A DNA stretch of 14,798 bases from Enterobacteriaceae bacterium UBA2655 (lineage in GTDB: Bacteria; Pseudomonadota; Gammaproteobacteria; Enterobacterales; Enterobacteriaceae), in assembly GCA_002359495.1 (NCBI GenBank), contig DENB01000043.1:5814-20611 (forward strand), given 5' to 3'. Below the pieces are notes generated by a model. That model worked only from the letters and a program-made list of their open reading frames with translations. It was not told the DNA's origin and searched no databases. Positions 6,610-14,069 of the stretch are shown in pieces; the first letter of the stretch is position 1, and the number at the start of each line of letters is the position of its first letter. The translations under genes and the position numbers were made by a program.

Positions 6610-7227
6610 ATGAGTTATTCACTGCCATCCCTGCCTTACGCATACGACGCACTGGAACCGCACTTCGACAAGCAGACGATGGAAATCCATCACACTAAAC
6701 ATCACCAGACCTACGTCAACAACGCCAACGCGGCGCTGGAAGGCACCGAATTCGCCGATCTGCCGGTAGACGAACTGATCACCAAACTGGATCAGGTTCC
6801 GGCGGAGAAAAAAACCGTGCTGCGCAATAACGCAGGCGGTCACGCTAACCACAGCCTGTTCTGGAAAGGCCTGAAAACCGGCACCACCCTGCAGGGCGAG
6901 TTGAAAGCGGCTATCGAAAAAGATTTCGGCAGCGTGGAAAAATTCCAGGAAGAGTTTGAAAAAGCGGCTGCGACCCGTTTCGGCTCCGGCTGGGCGTGGC
7001 TGGTGAAAAAAGGCGACAAGCTGGCGGTCGTCTCTACCGCTAACCAGGACAACCCGCTGATGGGCGAAGCGATCTCCGGCGCATCCGGCTACCCGATTCT
7101 GGGTCTGGACGTCTGGGAGCACGCTTACTATCTGAAGTATCAGAACAAGCGTCCTGACTACATCAAAGCGTTCTGGAACGTGGTGAACTGGGACGAAGCG
7201 GCGGCGCGTTTCGCTTCCGCGAACTAA
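6610..7227 (+). CDS. sodA: Manganese superoxide dismutase SodA
   Basis: A cytoplasmic Mn-dependent superoxide dismutase that converts two superoxide ions to oxygen and hydrogen peroxide. The 205 residues align end to end with E. coli SodA (206 aa; one residue fewer near position 45). Metal ligands are H27, H81, D167 and H171 (Met counted as 1), with DVWEHAYY (167-174) the family signature. G77 and Q146, the residues that mark Mn- over Fe-type enzymes, are both present, so this is the Mn form. The start at 6610 is preceded by GGAGAGG at 6-nt spacing. An in-frame ATG at 6595 overlaps the leader, and the ribosome binding site would fall inside it. The gene is monocistronic, between its own promoter region and a strong terminator. 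Fur and redox regulators are the expected controllers. Confidence 0.98.
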   Translation: MSYSLPSLPYAYDALEPHFDKQTMEIHHTKHHQTYVNNANAALEGTEFADLPVDELITKLDQVPAEKKTVLRNNAGGHANHSLFWKGLKTGTTLQGELKAAIEKDFGSVEKFQEEFEKAAATRFGSGWAWLVKKGDKLAVVSTANQDNPLMGEAISGASGYPILGLDVWEHAYYLKYQNKRPDYIKAFWNVVNWDEAAARFASAN

Positions 7228-7256
7228 GTTTTTTCTCACCATATTGCGTGATGATG

Positions 7257-7287
7257 AACCGGCGAAGGGCGCTTCGCCGGTTTTTTA
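7257..7287 (+). terminator. Rho-independent terminator of sodA
   Basis: An 11-bp perfect stem (aaccggcgaag at 7257-7267, cttcgccggtt at 7272-7282) with loop ggcg runs straight into six T (7281-7286). It lies 29 bp after the sodA stop. Confidence 0.95.
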
Positions 7288-7456
7288 TTGTCCGTCTGTA
7301 GACACCTTGCGGCCGCTTTGCTGCTGAATAAATAAACCGGCGTTAAACAAAAAACAGAGAGTTCAGCGCTCTGCCCGCCGCCGCTTCGATATTAACCCGC
7401 CGTTGATAATCCCCGCTTTACCCTGTCGTCAATTTGGTCAACAAGATAATAAATTT

Positions 7457-8419
7457 ATGTCCACAATAATGACGCATCTGGGGAATACGCATTCGCCCGC
7501 TTCTCTGTTCTGGCAATTGACCAGCGGAAAATATATCCCGAACAAGTTATGGGCAAGCCGGCGTTTTCGCCTGAAATTTATGTTGCGCACGCTCGCCTTT
7601 CCGGTCACTACGCTGCGCTATCTGCAACAGCTTGCCGCGCTGCCCAACTTGCCTCAGCTGCTATCCGTGCAGGGATTGCTGCCGGCTAAACCGCATCGAC
7701 CTTATCTGCAGGCCGGTTTCAATGTGGAGCAACGCGCCCGCGCGATAATTGATCATTATCTCCAGCTTTCCCGCCTCGACAGCGTGGCGTTGCGACAGCT
7801 TTTACAAAGTCCGGGCGACAACCTGCTGGCCGCGCTGAACGGTAAAAGCGGAGAGGAGTTTTGCATTCACTGCTGTCCGGGGCGCTTCGATCGGGAAGGG
7901 GAGATTACGCTGGAGCTGCGTTATCAAACGCTGTTGATCGGCTCGCTCTCGTTTTCACTGATTACTGAAAATCAGCAGCGCACGCTGCTAATCGGCGGAT
8001 TGCAGGGACCACGCAAGCATATTTCCAACGACGTGATCCGCGACGCCACGAAGGCGGCGCACGGCGTGTTTCCCAAGCGCCTGCTGCTGGAAGCGGTTTT
8101 TGTGCTGGCGCAACGCTGCCAGGTAGAGACTATTCTCGCGGTCGGCGACGACACCCATGTGTTCCGCAGTCTGCGTTATCGTCACAGCAAAGACGACCAC
8201 TTCTTCGCCAGCTACAGCGAGTTTTGGCTGTCGCTGGGCGGCGAGGCGCGCGCCGACGGTCTGTTTCGTCTGCCGCTGGGCATGGCGCGTAAGGCGCTGG
8301 AAGATATTGCCAGTAAAAAGCGGGCGGAGTACCGCCGCCGTTACGACCTGCTGGACAGGTTAAACCAGCAGGTCAATGCGGCGACAGGCGCGGCGCAACC
8401 CGGCCAGGCTGCCGCCTGA
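7457..8419 (+). CDS. VirK/YbjX family protein (DUF535)
   Basis: A 320-residue protein of the VirK/YbjX family (DUF535), about the usual length. Family features include the N-terminal SGKYIPNKLWASRRFRLKF region, a central block around HCCPGRFDREGEITLEL, the GGLQGPRKHIS segment and the C-terminal KRAEYRRRYDLL. No signal peptide or membrane helix is evident, so it is probably cytoplasmic. In Salmonella, VirK and YbjX belong to the PhoP-linked response and affect resistance to cationic antimicrobial peptides; in Shigella, VirK affects IcsA. The molecular activity is unknown. The start is uncertain: ATG 7457 and ATG 7469 both have weak ribosome binding sites, and a TTG at 7403 opens the frame further. 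No clear promoter or PhoP box was found upstream. It converges on yibL with only 8 bp between the stops. Confidence 0.82.
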   Translation: MSTIMTHLGNTHSPASLFWQLTSGKYIPNKLWASRRFRLKFMLRTLAFPVTTLRYLQQLAALPNLPQLLSVQGLLPAKPHRPYLQAGFNVEQRARAIIDHYLQLSRLDSVALRQLLQSPGDNLLAALNGKSGEEFCIHCCPGRFDREGEITLELRYQTLLIGSLSFSLITENQQRTLLIGGLQGPRKHISNDVIRDATKAAHGVFPKRLLLEAVFVLAQRCQVETILAVGDDTHVFRSLRYRHSKDDHFFASYSEFWLSLGGEARADGLFRLPLGMARKALEDIASKKRAEYRRRYDLLDRLNQQVNAATGAAQPGQAAA

Positions 8420-8427
8420 CGGCGGCA
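8410..8427. terminator. Hairpin at the convergent virK-like/yibL junction
   Basis: TGCCGCC (8410-8416) pairs with GGCGGCA (8421-8427) around tgac, and the TGA stop of the VirK-like gene lies in and beside the loop (8417-8419). On the plus strand a T-run follows at 8437-8442, ten bases further on. It may act as a poor terminator for one or both convergent genes. Confidence 0.35.
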
Positions 8428-8790
8428 TTAGAACGGTTTTTTGGCGTAGCCGGTCATTTCCTTCAGACCTAACTCGCGGCCGAGCGCGGTCATCGGATGA
8501 ACGACCACCAGGCCGCGCACGCTTTTCTTCAGCGCGCCCATATCCGCCTGCTCTTTTTTCGTAATGGCGCGGCTGTAGGGCAGCTTTTGCAGTTTCTGCA
8601 TTTCGCCGCTCAGCTTCTGCTCGCGCACATTGCGTAAACGCTCGATCTCATTGACCAGCGCTTCTTTCTCTTTCAGCATCTCGCCCAGCTTTTCAGCATT
8701 GCCTGCTTCCAGCAGCTGCGGCTCTTTGCGGTTCAGGGCGTCGAGCTGATCGCTCAGACGTTTAATTTCAGCTTTTTCTTGCTCTTTCAT
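8428..8790 (-). CDS. yibL: YibL (DUF2810), ribosome-associated small protein
   Basis: A 120-residue cytoplasmic protein, exactly the length of E. coli YibL. The N-terminal ~65 residues are charged and heptad-like ([29 protein letters not shown]), predicting an antiparallel coiled coil. The C-terminal part is the conserved [34 protein letters not shown] block. E. coli YibL has been reported to co-sediment with ribosomes; its role is not known. It follows mtlR in the same direction with a 94-bp gap, as in E. coli, so it may be read partly from the mtl operon and partly from its own promoter. The ribosome binding site is weak. Confidence 0.95.
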   Translation of the reverse strand: MKEQEKAEIKRLSDQLDALNRKEPQLLEAGNAEKLGEMLKEKEALVNEIERLRNVREQKLSGEMQKLQKLPYSRAITKKEQADMGALKKSVRGLVVVHPMTALGRELGLKEMTGYAKKPF

Positions 8791-8846
8791 GACGGCAACT
8801 CGTTAAGGAAAACAGGCAAAGGATACACGAAAACGGGCGGGAAGGG

Positions 8847-8867
8847 GGCGGGATCGCCGATCCCGCC
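8847..8867. other. GC-rich hairpin between mtlR and yibL
   Basis: GGCGGGATC (8847-8855) and GATCCCGCC (8859-8867) form a perfect 9-bp stem with a 3-nt loop, 17 bp after the mtlR stop. No T-run follows on the minus strand for about 15 nt (a TTTT appears later), so it is not a standard intrinsic terminator. It may stabilise the 3' end of the mtl mRNA or attenuate read-through into yibL. Confidence 0.4.
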
Positions 8868-8884
8868 TGCGGCGCGCGGCAATA

Positions 8885-9493
8885 TTACACCGGGGTTTTT
8901 TTAAAAGCCTGCTTCAGACTGATGCGGGAGATCAGCTCCGTCAGCGACAGCACCATCGTCGAACGCACCATTTGCTGGTAGCGCTGCTGCTGCATGGCGC
9001 GCAGTTCGCTGTCTGCCTGAGCGAATTCCGGCTGGGGCGGCCAGGCGGCCACGCAGTGCAGTTCGCGAAACGGGCCGAGAATTTCATCATCGGTGAAACG
9101 ATAATCGTTGGCGTCATGATTAAGCTCTTCGCGCAGCGCCAGCAGCAGTTCGCAATCTTCATATTCACGACGGCTGATGATGCCGAGGCCGTAGATCAGT
9201 TTAAGACGCACCGACAGTTCGCCCAGCGGCCCGTTGCCCAGCAGCAGCGGCTCCACCGCATATTTCACCGCATAGTCATCCTTGCGAAACACCTGTAAAA
9301 CCAGCAGATTAACCGCTTCCGCCAATAGCTCGACGGCGGCAATCAGAAAGCTTCTCACCGAGCGGCCGGCGTTAAGGCGCTCAAGCACCCGGTTTTCAAA
9401 AGCTTGCTTCTCTTCCATTATTGCCTGCATAGTTCTGACAACGCCCGAGGGCACGGACGAGCCGCGCCCTGTCCGGGTCGCTAAAACGCGCAC
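8885..9493 (-). CDS. mtlR: Mannitol operon repressor MtlR
   Basis: MtlR lowers expression of the mannitol operon. Known MtlR structures lack a DNA-binding motif, and in E. coli it is thought to act through protein partners, HPr being one reported. The 202 residues (E. coli 195) align from about residue 22 on: ENRVLERLNAGRSVRSFLI, EAVNLLVLQVFRKDDYAVKY-AVEPLL, LREELNHDANDY, FTDDEILGPFRELHC, and the C-terminal STMVLSLTELISRISLKQAF. The first ~20 residues are divergent. The start is the GTG at 9493, one base after the mtlD stop, which suggests translational coupling; ATG 9430 and 9418 are alternatives without good ribosome binding sites. It is the third gene of mtlA-mtlD-mtlR. Confidence 0.95.
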   Translation of the reverse strand: MRVLATRTGRGSSVPSGVVRTMQAIMEEKQAFENRVLERLNAGRSVRSFLIAAVELLAEAVNLLVLQVFRKDDYAVKYAVEPLLLGNGPLGELSVRLKLIYGLGIISRREYEDCELLLALREELNHDANDYRFTDDEILGPFRELHCVAAWPPQPEFAQADSELRAMQQQRYQQMVRSTMVLSLTELISRISLKQAFKKTPV

Positions 9494-9494
9494 C

Positions 9495-10643
9495 TTACGC
9501 CATAACGTTATAAGCGCTCACCGCGGAGGTCACGACCTCGCTGTTGGCGTCCAGACCGGAAATCTGCGCCAGCGCGGCCTGAGGGCCTTTCTCTTCCAGC
9601 AGAGCGACCAGCTCCTGCGCCTGCGGGTCCTGCTCGCTGCGATAGCGCATGGCGGCGGCGATGCCTTTTACCAGGTTGTCGTGCGGCAGCTGATATTCCA
9701 GCGTGCCCAATGTCGGTTTGATCAGACGATCGCCTGCGCTCAGCTTACGCAGCGGCTGACGGCCGACGCGCTCTACGTCATCTTTCAGGTAGGGGTTTTC
9801 GAAGCGGCCAAGGATTTTTTCGATATAGGCGGTATGTTTCTCCGCATCAAAACCGTAGCGTTTGATCAGCACGGCGCCGCTCTCTTCCATCGCACCTTTC
9901 ACCACGGCGCGGATTTTTTCGTCCAGAATGGCGTCGCGGATGGTTTGGTGCCCCGCCTGCTGGCCCAGATAGGCGGTAATGGCGTGACCGGTATTCAGGG
10001 TAAACAGCTTGCGCTCGACGAAGGCCATCAGATTGTCGGTAAGCTCCATACCGGCGATGGTCGGCAGTTCGCCTTTGAACTGGGTTTTATCGACGATCCA
10101 TTCGCTGAAGGTTTCTACCGTGACTTCCAGCGGATCGTTGCTGCCCGCTTCAGAAGGCGGCACGATGCGATCCACGGCGGAATCGACAAAGCCGACATGC
10201 TCTTCAAGCCAGGCGTGATACTGTTCCGGCAACGCTTTCAAGACATGCTGTTTGAGCTGGCTGGTGCCGCGCACCATGTTCTCACAGGCGATGATGTTAA
10301 GCGGACGCGTGTTGCCGCTGTCGCTGCGTTTCACCAGGCCTTTCGCGATGCCGCCGGCGATACGCTCCAGAATTTGCGGACCTACCGCCGTGGTGACCAG
10401 ATCGACCTCGGCGATGAGCGTAATAATATCGTCGCTGGTGCTGTTGACCGCGCTGACGCCTGTCACCACTTCCGTTTTCGCCTGCTCGCCGACCACATGC
10501 ACCGGGTATTCGTGACGCGCGTTCAGCGCATCCAGCACCACCTGATTCACATCGGCGAACACCAGCTCAATACCCGCGTCAGCCAGCAGCTTGCCGATAA
10601 AACCGCGCCCAATGTTGCCTGCCCCAAAATGTAACGCTTTCAT
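9495..10643 (-). CDS. mtlD: Mannitol-1-phosphate 5-dehydrogenase MtlD
   Basis: MtlD oxidises mannitol-1-phosphate to fructose-6-phosphate with NAD+, feeding glycolysis, in the cytoplasm. The 382 residues equal the E. coli length. The N-terminal Rossmann fold shows GAGNIGRG at 7-14 and the acidic end of beta2 (FADVN, 29-33). ENMVRG (121-126) and the KLFTLNTGH segment (212-220), with lysine, asparagine and histidine of the active-site motif, are typical of the polyol-specific long-chain dehydrogenases. The start at 10643 has AGGTGGG 9 nt upstream. It lies 91 bp downstream of mtlA, and that gap is mostly filled by two GC palindromes. Expression is presumably with mtlA from the CRP-controlled promoter. 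Confidence 0.98.
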   Translation of the reverse strand: MKALHFGAGNIGRGFIGKLLADAGIELVFADVNQVVLDALNARHEYPVHVVGEQAKTEVVTGVSAVNSTSDDIITLIAEVDLVTTAVGPQILERIAGGIAKGLVKRSDSGNTRPLNIIACENMVRGTSQLKQHVLKALPEQYHAWLEEHVGFVDSAVDRIVPPSEAGSNDPLEVTVETFSEWIVDKTQFKGELPTIAGMELTDNLMAFVERKLFTLNTGHAITAYLGQQAGHQTIRDAILDEKIRAVVKGAMEESGAVLIKRYGFDAEKHTAYIEKILGRFENPYLKDDVERVGRQPLRKLSAGDRLIKPTLGTLEYQLPHDNLVKGIAAAMRYRSEQDPQAQELVALLEEKGPQAALAQISGLDANSEVVTSAVSAYNVMA

Positions 10644-10670
10644 AGATTTCTACCCACCTCAAATGACGAT

Positions 10671-10719
10671 GGGGCGGGCACGCCCGCCCCAGAACTGAGG
10701 GCGGGCATGCCCGCCCCAG
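10671..10719. repeat. Tandem pair of GC-rich palindromes (REP-like) between mtlA and mtlD
   Basis: A 21-bp unit containing GGGCGGGCAYGCCCGCCC plus CAG occurs twice, at 10672-10692 and 10699-10719, with a single difference (C or T at the centre) and a 27-bp period. Each copy is a near-perfect or perfect dyad: 18 bp at 10699-10716, and 8-bp arms with a 4-nt loop at 10671-10690. In the minus-strand mRNA they form two consecutive stable hairpins without U-tracts. Position and form resemble REP elements inside polycistronic operons, where they stabilise upstream mRNA or reduce downstream expression. Whether the unit recurs in the genome cannot be seen here. Confidence 0.8.
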
Positions 10720-10734
10720 GGAAAACGCAGATTA

Positions 10735-12675
10735 TCAGGCCGCTGCTGCACTGCCGGAAAGCAGATCCAGGACTTCCTGAACGTTGCGGGTATTCGCCAG
10801 CTTCTCAATCACGCTTTCGTCATCCAGCGCGTTGGTCAGGCTGGTGATCACCTGAATGTGCTCGTTATTGCGCGCGGCGATGCCGATCACCAGGCGCGCA
10901 ACCTCATCCTCTTCTTCGCCAAACAGCACGCCTTGCGGGTACTGGCAGAAGACCACGCCGGTTTTCAGTACGCGATCTTTCGCTTCTACAGTGCCGTGCG
11001 GCACGGCGATCGATTCACCCAGGTAGGTCGGCGTCAGTTTTTCGCGCGCCAGCATCGCGTCCACATACTCCGGCTGCACGTAGCCGCCTTTCACCAGCTG
11101 CTCGCCGGCGAAGCGAATCGCCTGCTCTTTATTGCTGGCGCTCAGGCCCAGGAAGACGTTGTCCGCGCCCAGGCGGAAGAGCTGCGTATTTTCGGTGTCG
11201 TAGCTGTCGCTCAGCGTCTGCTGCACTTTCGCCTGATTGGTTTCGCTGCGGTTCGCCGCAACCAGACGCTCGGTCAGGTTGCTGTAAAGCGCGCTGTCGA
11301 GGAAGTTATTCAGCGAGATATGCTGAGCATGCGGCGCCTGACGCATCGCGCGCTCAGTGAGATCGCGGTGGGTAATCACCAGATCCACATCGCCGGGCAG
11401 GGAATTAATGGCGAGGTTGGTCACTGAGACGTTGCTCAAACCGGCGTCCTGCAGTTTTTTACGCAGTACGCCCGCGCCCATGGCGCTGGAACCCATACCG
11501 GCGTCGCAGGCGACGATGATTTTGCGCACGTGGTTGAGGTCGACGCTCATGGCGTCGCCGGCAACCGGCGCGCCGGTCGTCGCGGCCGTTTGGCCTTTCG
11601 ACTGCGCTTTCATATCTTTCATACGCTGCGTAGCCGCTTCGATATCATCTTCCTCTTTCACTTTGCTGGTTTTCAGCAGCACGGAAGAGACCACGAAGGA
11701 GACGGCGAAGGCGGCGACGATCGCGGTAATGTTGGCGAAGTAGGTGCCTCGCGGCGTCATCGCCAGCACGGCCAGAATCGAGCCGGGAGAGGCGGGAGAA
11801 ACCAGACCGCCATTCAGCAGCGTCAGGGTAAAGACGCCGGTCATACCGCCGAGGATAACCGCCAGCAGCAGGCGCGGCGCCATCAGCACGTACGGGAAGT
11901 AGATCTCATGAATACCGCCGAGGAAGTGGATGATGGCCGCACCGCCCGCAGACTGTTTGGCGCTGCCGCGACCAAAGATCATGTAGGCAACCAGCACGCC
12001 CATGCCCGGACCCGGGTTCGCTTCGATCAGGAAGAAGATGGACTTGCCGGCTTCGCTGGCCTGCTGGATACCCAGCGGCGAGAAGATGCCGTGGTTGATG
12101 GCGTTGTTGAGGAACAGGATTTTCGCCGGCTCAACAAAGATAGAGGTCAGCGGCAGCAGGTTATTCTGCACCATCAGGTTTACGCCTGCGGCGAGAATGT
12201 GCGACAAACCTTCCACTAACGGGCCGATAGCCATAAAAGAGAGCAGCGCCAACAACATGCCGATGATACCGGCAGAGAAGTTGTTGACCAGCATTTCGAA
12301 GCCGCTCTTGATTTTACCGTCGACCGCGCGGTCAAAGGATTTGATCGCCCAGCCGCCCAGCGGGCCGGCAATCATTGAGCCGAGGAACATTGGCATATCG
12401 GCGCCGACGATCACGCCCATGGTGGTGATAGCACCCACGACGCCGCCGCGATCGCCGCCTACCAGACGTCCGCCGGTAAAACCGATCAGCAGCGGCAGCA
12501 GATAGGTGATCATCGGGCCAACCAGCTTCGCCAGCGTTTCGTTGGGGATCCAACCGGTTGGAATAAACAGTGCTGTGATGATACCCCAGGCGATAAACGC
12601 GCCGATGTTTGGCATCACCATATTACTCAGAAAGCGACCAAAGCTTTGTACTTTGACCTTCACTGATGAGGACAT
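10735..12675 (-). CDS. mtlA: PTS mannitol-specific EIICBA transporter MtlA
   Basis: MtlA imports D-mannitol across the inner membrane and phosphorylates it to mannitol-1-phosphate using phosphate from PEP via EI and HPr. The protein is 646 residues (E. coli 637). Residues 1-~335 are the membrane IIC domain, with repeated hydrophobic segments and the substrate-site motif GGIHE (253-257). IIB follows, with phospho-cysteine C390 in IIVACDAGMGSS. IIA is C-terminal, with phospho-histidine H560 in AVPHGT. The IIC-IIB linker (about 355-380, Q/A/T/G-rich) and an alanine-rich tail (GSAAAA) account for the extra length. The start at 12675 matches E. coli MSSD and has AGGGG 7 nt upstream; the frame continues to 12705 without support. 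First gene of mtlADR. Confidence 0.98.
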   Translation of the reverse strand: MSSSVKVKVQSFGRFLSNMVMPNIGAFIAWGIITALFIPTGWIPNETLAKLVGPMITYLLPLLIGFTGGRLVGGDRGGVVGAITTMGVIVGADMPMFLGSMIAGPLGGWAIKSFDRAVDGKIKSGFEMLVNNFSAGIIGMLLALLSFMAIGPLVEGLSHILAAGVNLMVQNNLLPLTSIFVEPAKILFLNNAINHGIFSPLGIQQASEAGKSIFFLIEANPGPGMGVLVAYMIFGRGSAKQSAGGAAIIHFLGGIHEIYFPYVLMAPRLLLAVILGGMTGVFTLTLLNGGLVSPASPGSILAVLAMTPRGTYFANITAIVAAFAVSFVVSSVLLKTSKVKEEDDIEAATQRMKDMKAQSKGQTAATTGAPVAGDAMSVDLNHVRKIIVACDAGMGSSAMGAGVLRKKLQDAGLSNVSVTNLAINSLPGDVDLVITHRDLTERAMRQAPHAQHISLNNFLDSALYSNLTERLVAANRSETNQAKVQQTLSDSYDTENTQLFRLGADNVFLGLSASNKEQAIRFAGEQLVKGGYVQPEYVDAMLAREKLTPTYLGESIAVPHGTVEAKDRVLKTGVVFCQYPQGVLFGEEEDEVARLVIGIAARNNEHIQVITSLTNALDDESVIEKLANTRNVQEVLDLLSGSAAAA

Positions 12676-12694
12676 AAACCCACCCCTTATTGAT

Positions 12695-12718
12695 ACGCGC
12701 TGCAATAAGAGAGCGCGT
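12695..12718 (-). other. Hairpin in the mtlA mRNA leader
   Basis: ACGCGC (12695-12700) and GCGCGT (12713-12718) form a 6-bp stem with a 12-nt loop, ending about 20 nt before the mtlA start codon, just upstream of its ribosome binding site. It may influence mtlA translation; no known riboswitch or sRNA site is recognised. Confidence 0.3.
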
Positions 12719-12787
12719 TTGTTTTTGTTGAGACGTCACGGCGGGGAGCCGTCGGCATTACTGCATGCAGGCGGACTCTACCACGCG

Positions 12788-12794
12788 TTTATGA
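12788..12794 (-). promoter_or_regulatory. Candidate -10 element of the mtl promoter
   Basis: Read on the minus strand this is TCATAAA, a moderate -10 match. A start near 12781 would put the nearest CRP site (centre 12825.5) about 44 bp upstream, near the position used by class II CRP-activated promoters. No -35 consensus is seen, as expected for such promoters. The leader to mtlA would be about 105 nt. Confidence 0.35.
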
Positions 12795-12817
12795 CGCTGC
12801 GTAGAGCTGCTCTTAAT

Positions 12818-12833
12818 TGTGATATTGATCACG
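12818..12833. promoter_or_regulatory. CRP site 1 of the mtl operon (promoter-proximal)
   Basis: TGTGA-N6-TCACG, flanked by AAT and CAATT, differs from the CRP core TGTGA-N6-TCACA at one base. It is the site nearest mtlA. Confidence 0.85.
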
Positions 12834-12861
12834 CAATTTTGCGGGCTTCAGGGGGTATTTG

Positions 12862-12877
12862 AGTGATCGCGATCACA
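12862..12877. promoter_or_regulatory. CRP site 2 of the mtl operon
   Basis: AGTGA-N6-TCACA has one mismatch to the CRP core; the spacer TCGCGA makes the whole site strongly palindromic. Centre 44 bp upstream of site 1. Confidence 0.8.
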
Positions 12878-12934
12878 AAATTAATGGGCGGCACGAAGGG
12901 TATGGCGAATTTTTCAGCGCTTCAGATAGCGAAT

Positions 12935-12950
12935 TGTGAGAAAAATCACC
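12935..12950. promoter_or_regulatory. CRP site 3 of the mtl operon
   Basis: TGTGA-N6-TCACC has one mismatch to the CRP core. Centre 73 bp upstream of site 2, close to seven helical turns. Confidence 0.75.
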
Positions 12951-12978
12951 TTTTTAGCGCGCAGCTTTGTTCTATAAA

Positions 12979-12994
12979 TGTGATTTTGATCACA
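12979..12994. promoter_or_regulatory. CRP site 4 of the mtl operon (perfect core)
   Basis: TGTGA-TTTTGA-TCACA with AAA flanks on both sides is a full match to the CRP core. Centre 44 bp upstream of site 3. Confidence 0.88.
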
Positions 12995-13011
12995 AACTAT
13001 TTTTGGTCAAA

Positions 13012-13027
13012 AATGCGCCCGATCACA
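13012..13027. promoter_or_regulatory. Possible weak CRP site 5 of the mtl operon
   Basis: AATGC-N6-TCACA has a perfect right half and a poor left half (2 of 5). It is included because E. coli mtl is known to have five CRP sites and this lies at a plausible distance (33 bp) from site 4. Confidence 0.3.
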
Positions 13028-13080
13028 CTTTGACTTAAGAAGAAGGACGCAACGCGAGGGCTGCGAAAAGTCTTAAAGCA

Positions 13081-13100
13081 GGGCAGCGAATGCGCTGCCC
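13081..13100 (-). terminator. Probable terminator of yiaF
   Basis: An 8-bp perfect stem (gggcagcg at 13081-13088, cgctgccc at 13093-13100) with a 4-nt loop lies 9 bp beyond the yiaF stop. On the minus strand it is followed by TGCTTTAAGACTTTT, a broken T-rich tract, so termination strength is uncertain. It separates yiaF from the mtl control region. Confidence 0.5.
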
Positions 13101-13109
13101 TTAAGCGGT

Positions 13110-13826
13110 TTACTGAAAACCGCCCTGCACGGCGTTTTGCGCCTGGGGCAACGCCTGTAAGTTAGCGGAGAGATTGCTCATCAGCGTATTGTACTGGGTC
13201 GCCTGATCCTGAGTCGGGAACTGCACGCCGTTATTATCGAAAGTCACGCGTGTTCCCTGCGATTGTAGGTAATCGCCGGTCTGTAAAACGGTCTGACTCA
13301 GCGTTTGCAGCTGAGGAAGCAGCGGAATTAACGCGTTGGCGGGTTGCGTCACGACTTTGCCATAGGCGTCGTCATACACCTTTTTCAGATCGTCAGGCTG
13401 CTTCAGCGCGGCTTTGCTGGTATCCGCCTGCATCTTCGCGCTCTGAATTTGCTGAGTTAACACGCTGAGCGCGCCGCTCGCCTGGCGCAGCGCATCGCGG
13501 CGCGTCAGATAATCCTGCGGAACGCGGATGGCTGAAAGCTCATCCACCACCGGACGCATGCCCTCGTCGACGGCTTTGTTAATCTGCTGCGAGAAACCAT
13601 AGATTATGGCGTAGTCGCCGGCATAGTTGCCAAAGCTCTGTTTTTGATTTTCGCTCAGGCTGGGCAAATGCTCGCCGCTGCGCATAACGGTGTTCTGCAG
13701 GAAGTCGATAAAGGCTTTTCGCTGCTCGCCCTCTTTGTCGCCGCAGCCGGTGAGCTGAAAGGCCAGCAGCGCCGTTGCGAACAGCAACCCTGTACGCATC
13801 CAAATGCGGGTAATACCTGACGCCAT
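13110..13826 (-). CDS. yiaF: DUF3053 lipoprotein YiaF
   Basis: A 238-residue lipoprotein of the DUF3053 family, corresponding to E. coli YiaF. The N-terminus is a lipoprotein signal peptide: basic start (MASGITRIWMRTG), hydrophobic core (LLFATALLAFQ) and lipobox LTGC at 25-28. Cys28 would be the lipidated first mature residue; Gly at +2 suggests outer-membrane sorting. The mature part starts GDKEGEQRKAFIDFLQNTVM, and IRVPQDY and VQFPTQDQA are other segments shared with YiaF; it looks mostly helical. Function is unknown. The start at 13826 has AGGAG 8 nt upstream. It lies alone between ppc and the mtl control region, with its own likely terminator. In E. coli yiaF is close to cspA and glyS, so this location is rearranged. 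Confidence 0.9.
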   Translation of the reverse strand: MASGITRIWMRTGLLFATALLAFQLTGCGDKEGEQRKAFIDFLQNTVMRSGEHLPSLSENQKQSFGNYAGDYAIIYGFSQQINKAVDEGMRPVVDELSAIRVPQDYLTRRDALRQASGALSVLTQQIQSAKMQADTSKAALKQPDDLKKVYDDAYGKVVTQPANALIPLLPQLQTLSQTVLQTGDYLQSQGTRVTFDNNGVQFPTQDQATQYNTLMSNLSANLQALPQAQNAVQGGFQ

Positions 13827-14007
13827 AGGTTCAACTCCTGTAGATGAAAATGGTCAGTTTAAAAAGCGGAAATGGTCCTAAAGGATAGAACAAAGGGCCA
13901 GCGGGGCACAATGGCGACGGCAGGGAATACGTCGGGGTTTTGAAGAGTGTTTAAGCCGTCGGGAAAGTGGACGCGGAGAATCAACAACAGAGAAAATCGC
14001 CTGGCGA

Positions 14008-14025
14008 CAAACGGGCCGAGGCCCG
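14008..14025 (-). terminator. Possible terminator of ppc
   Basis: On the minus strand CGGGC-ctcg-GCCCG (14025 down to 14012) is followed by TTTG. It lies about 45 bp beyond the ppc stop. A second hairpin (CGGCGG 14042-14047 with CCGCCG 14057-14062) lies between. The T-tract is short, so this is tentative. The rest of the 13827-14069 gap holds no gene and no clear promoter. Confidence 0.4.
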
Positions 14026-14069
14026 CCTGGTTTTGTGAGTCCGGCGGGCTATTCGTCCGCCGTCCCGTT

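Noticed and set aside
7340..7360. PhoP box-like TGTTT repeats upstream of the VirK-like gene
   Set aside because: On the minus strand two GTTT-type motifs occur, but their spacing does not fit the 11-bp repeat of a PhoP box.
9282..10634. 450-codon open frame on the plus strand
   Set aside because: It is antisense to mtlD and mtlR, which are certain by homology; no ribosome binding site or recognisable domain.
11530..12219. 229-codon plus-strand frame inside mtlA
   Set aside because: Shadow of mtlA with a low-complexity H/R/G/D-rich translation.
12761..12770. CTGCATGCAG palindrome in the mtlA leader
   Set aside because: A 10-bp palindrome is expected by chance in a window of this size, and no regulator fits.
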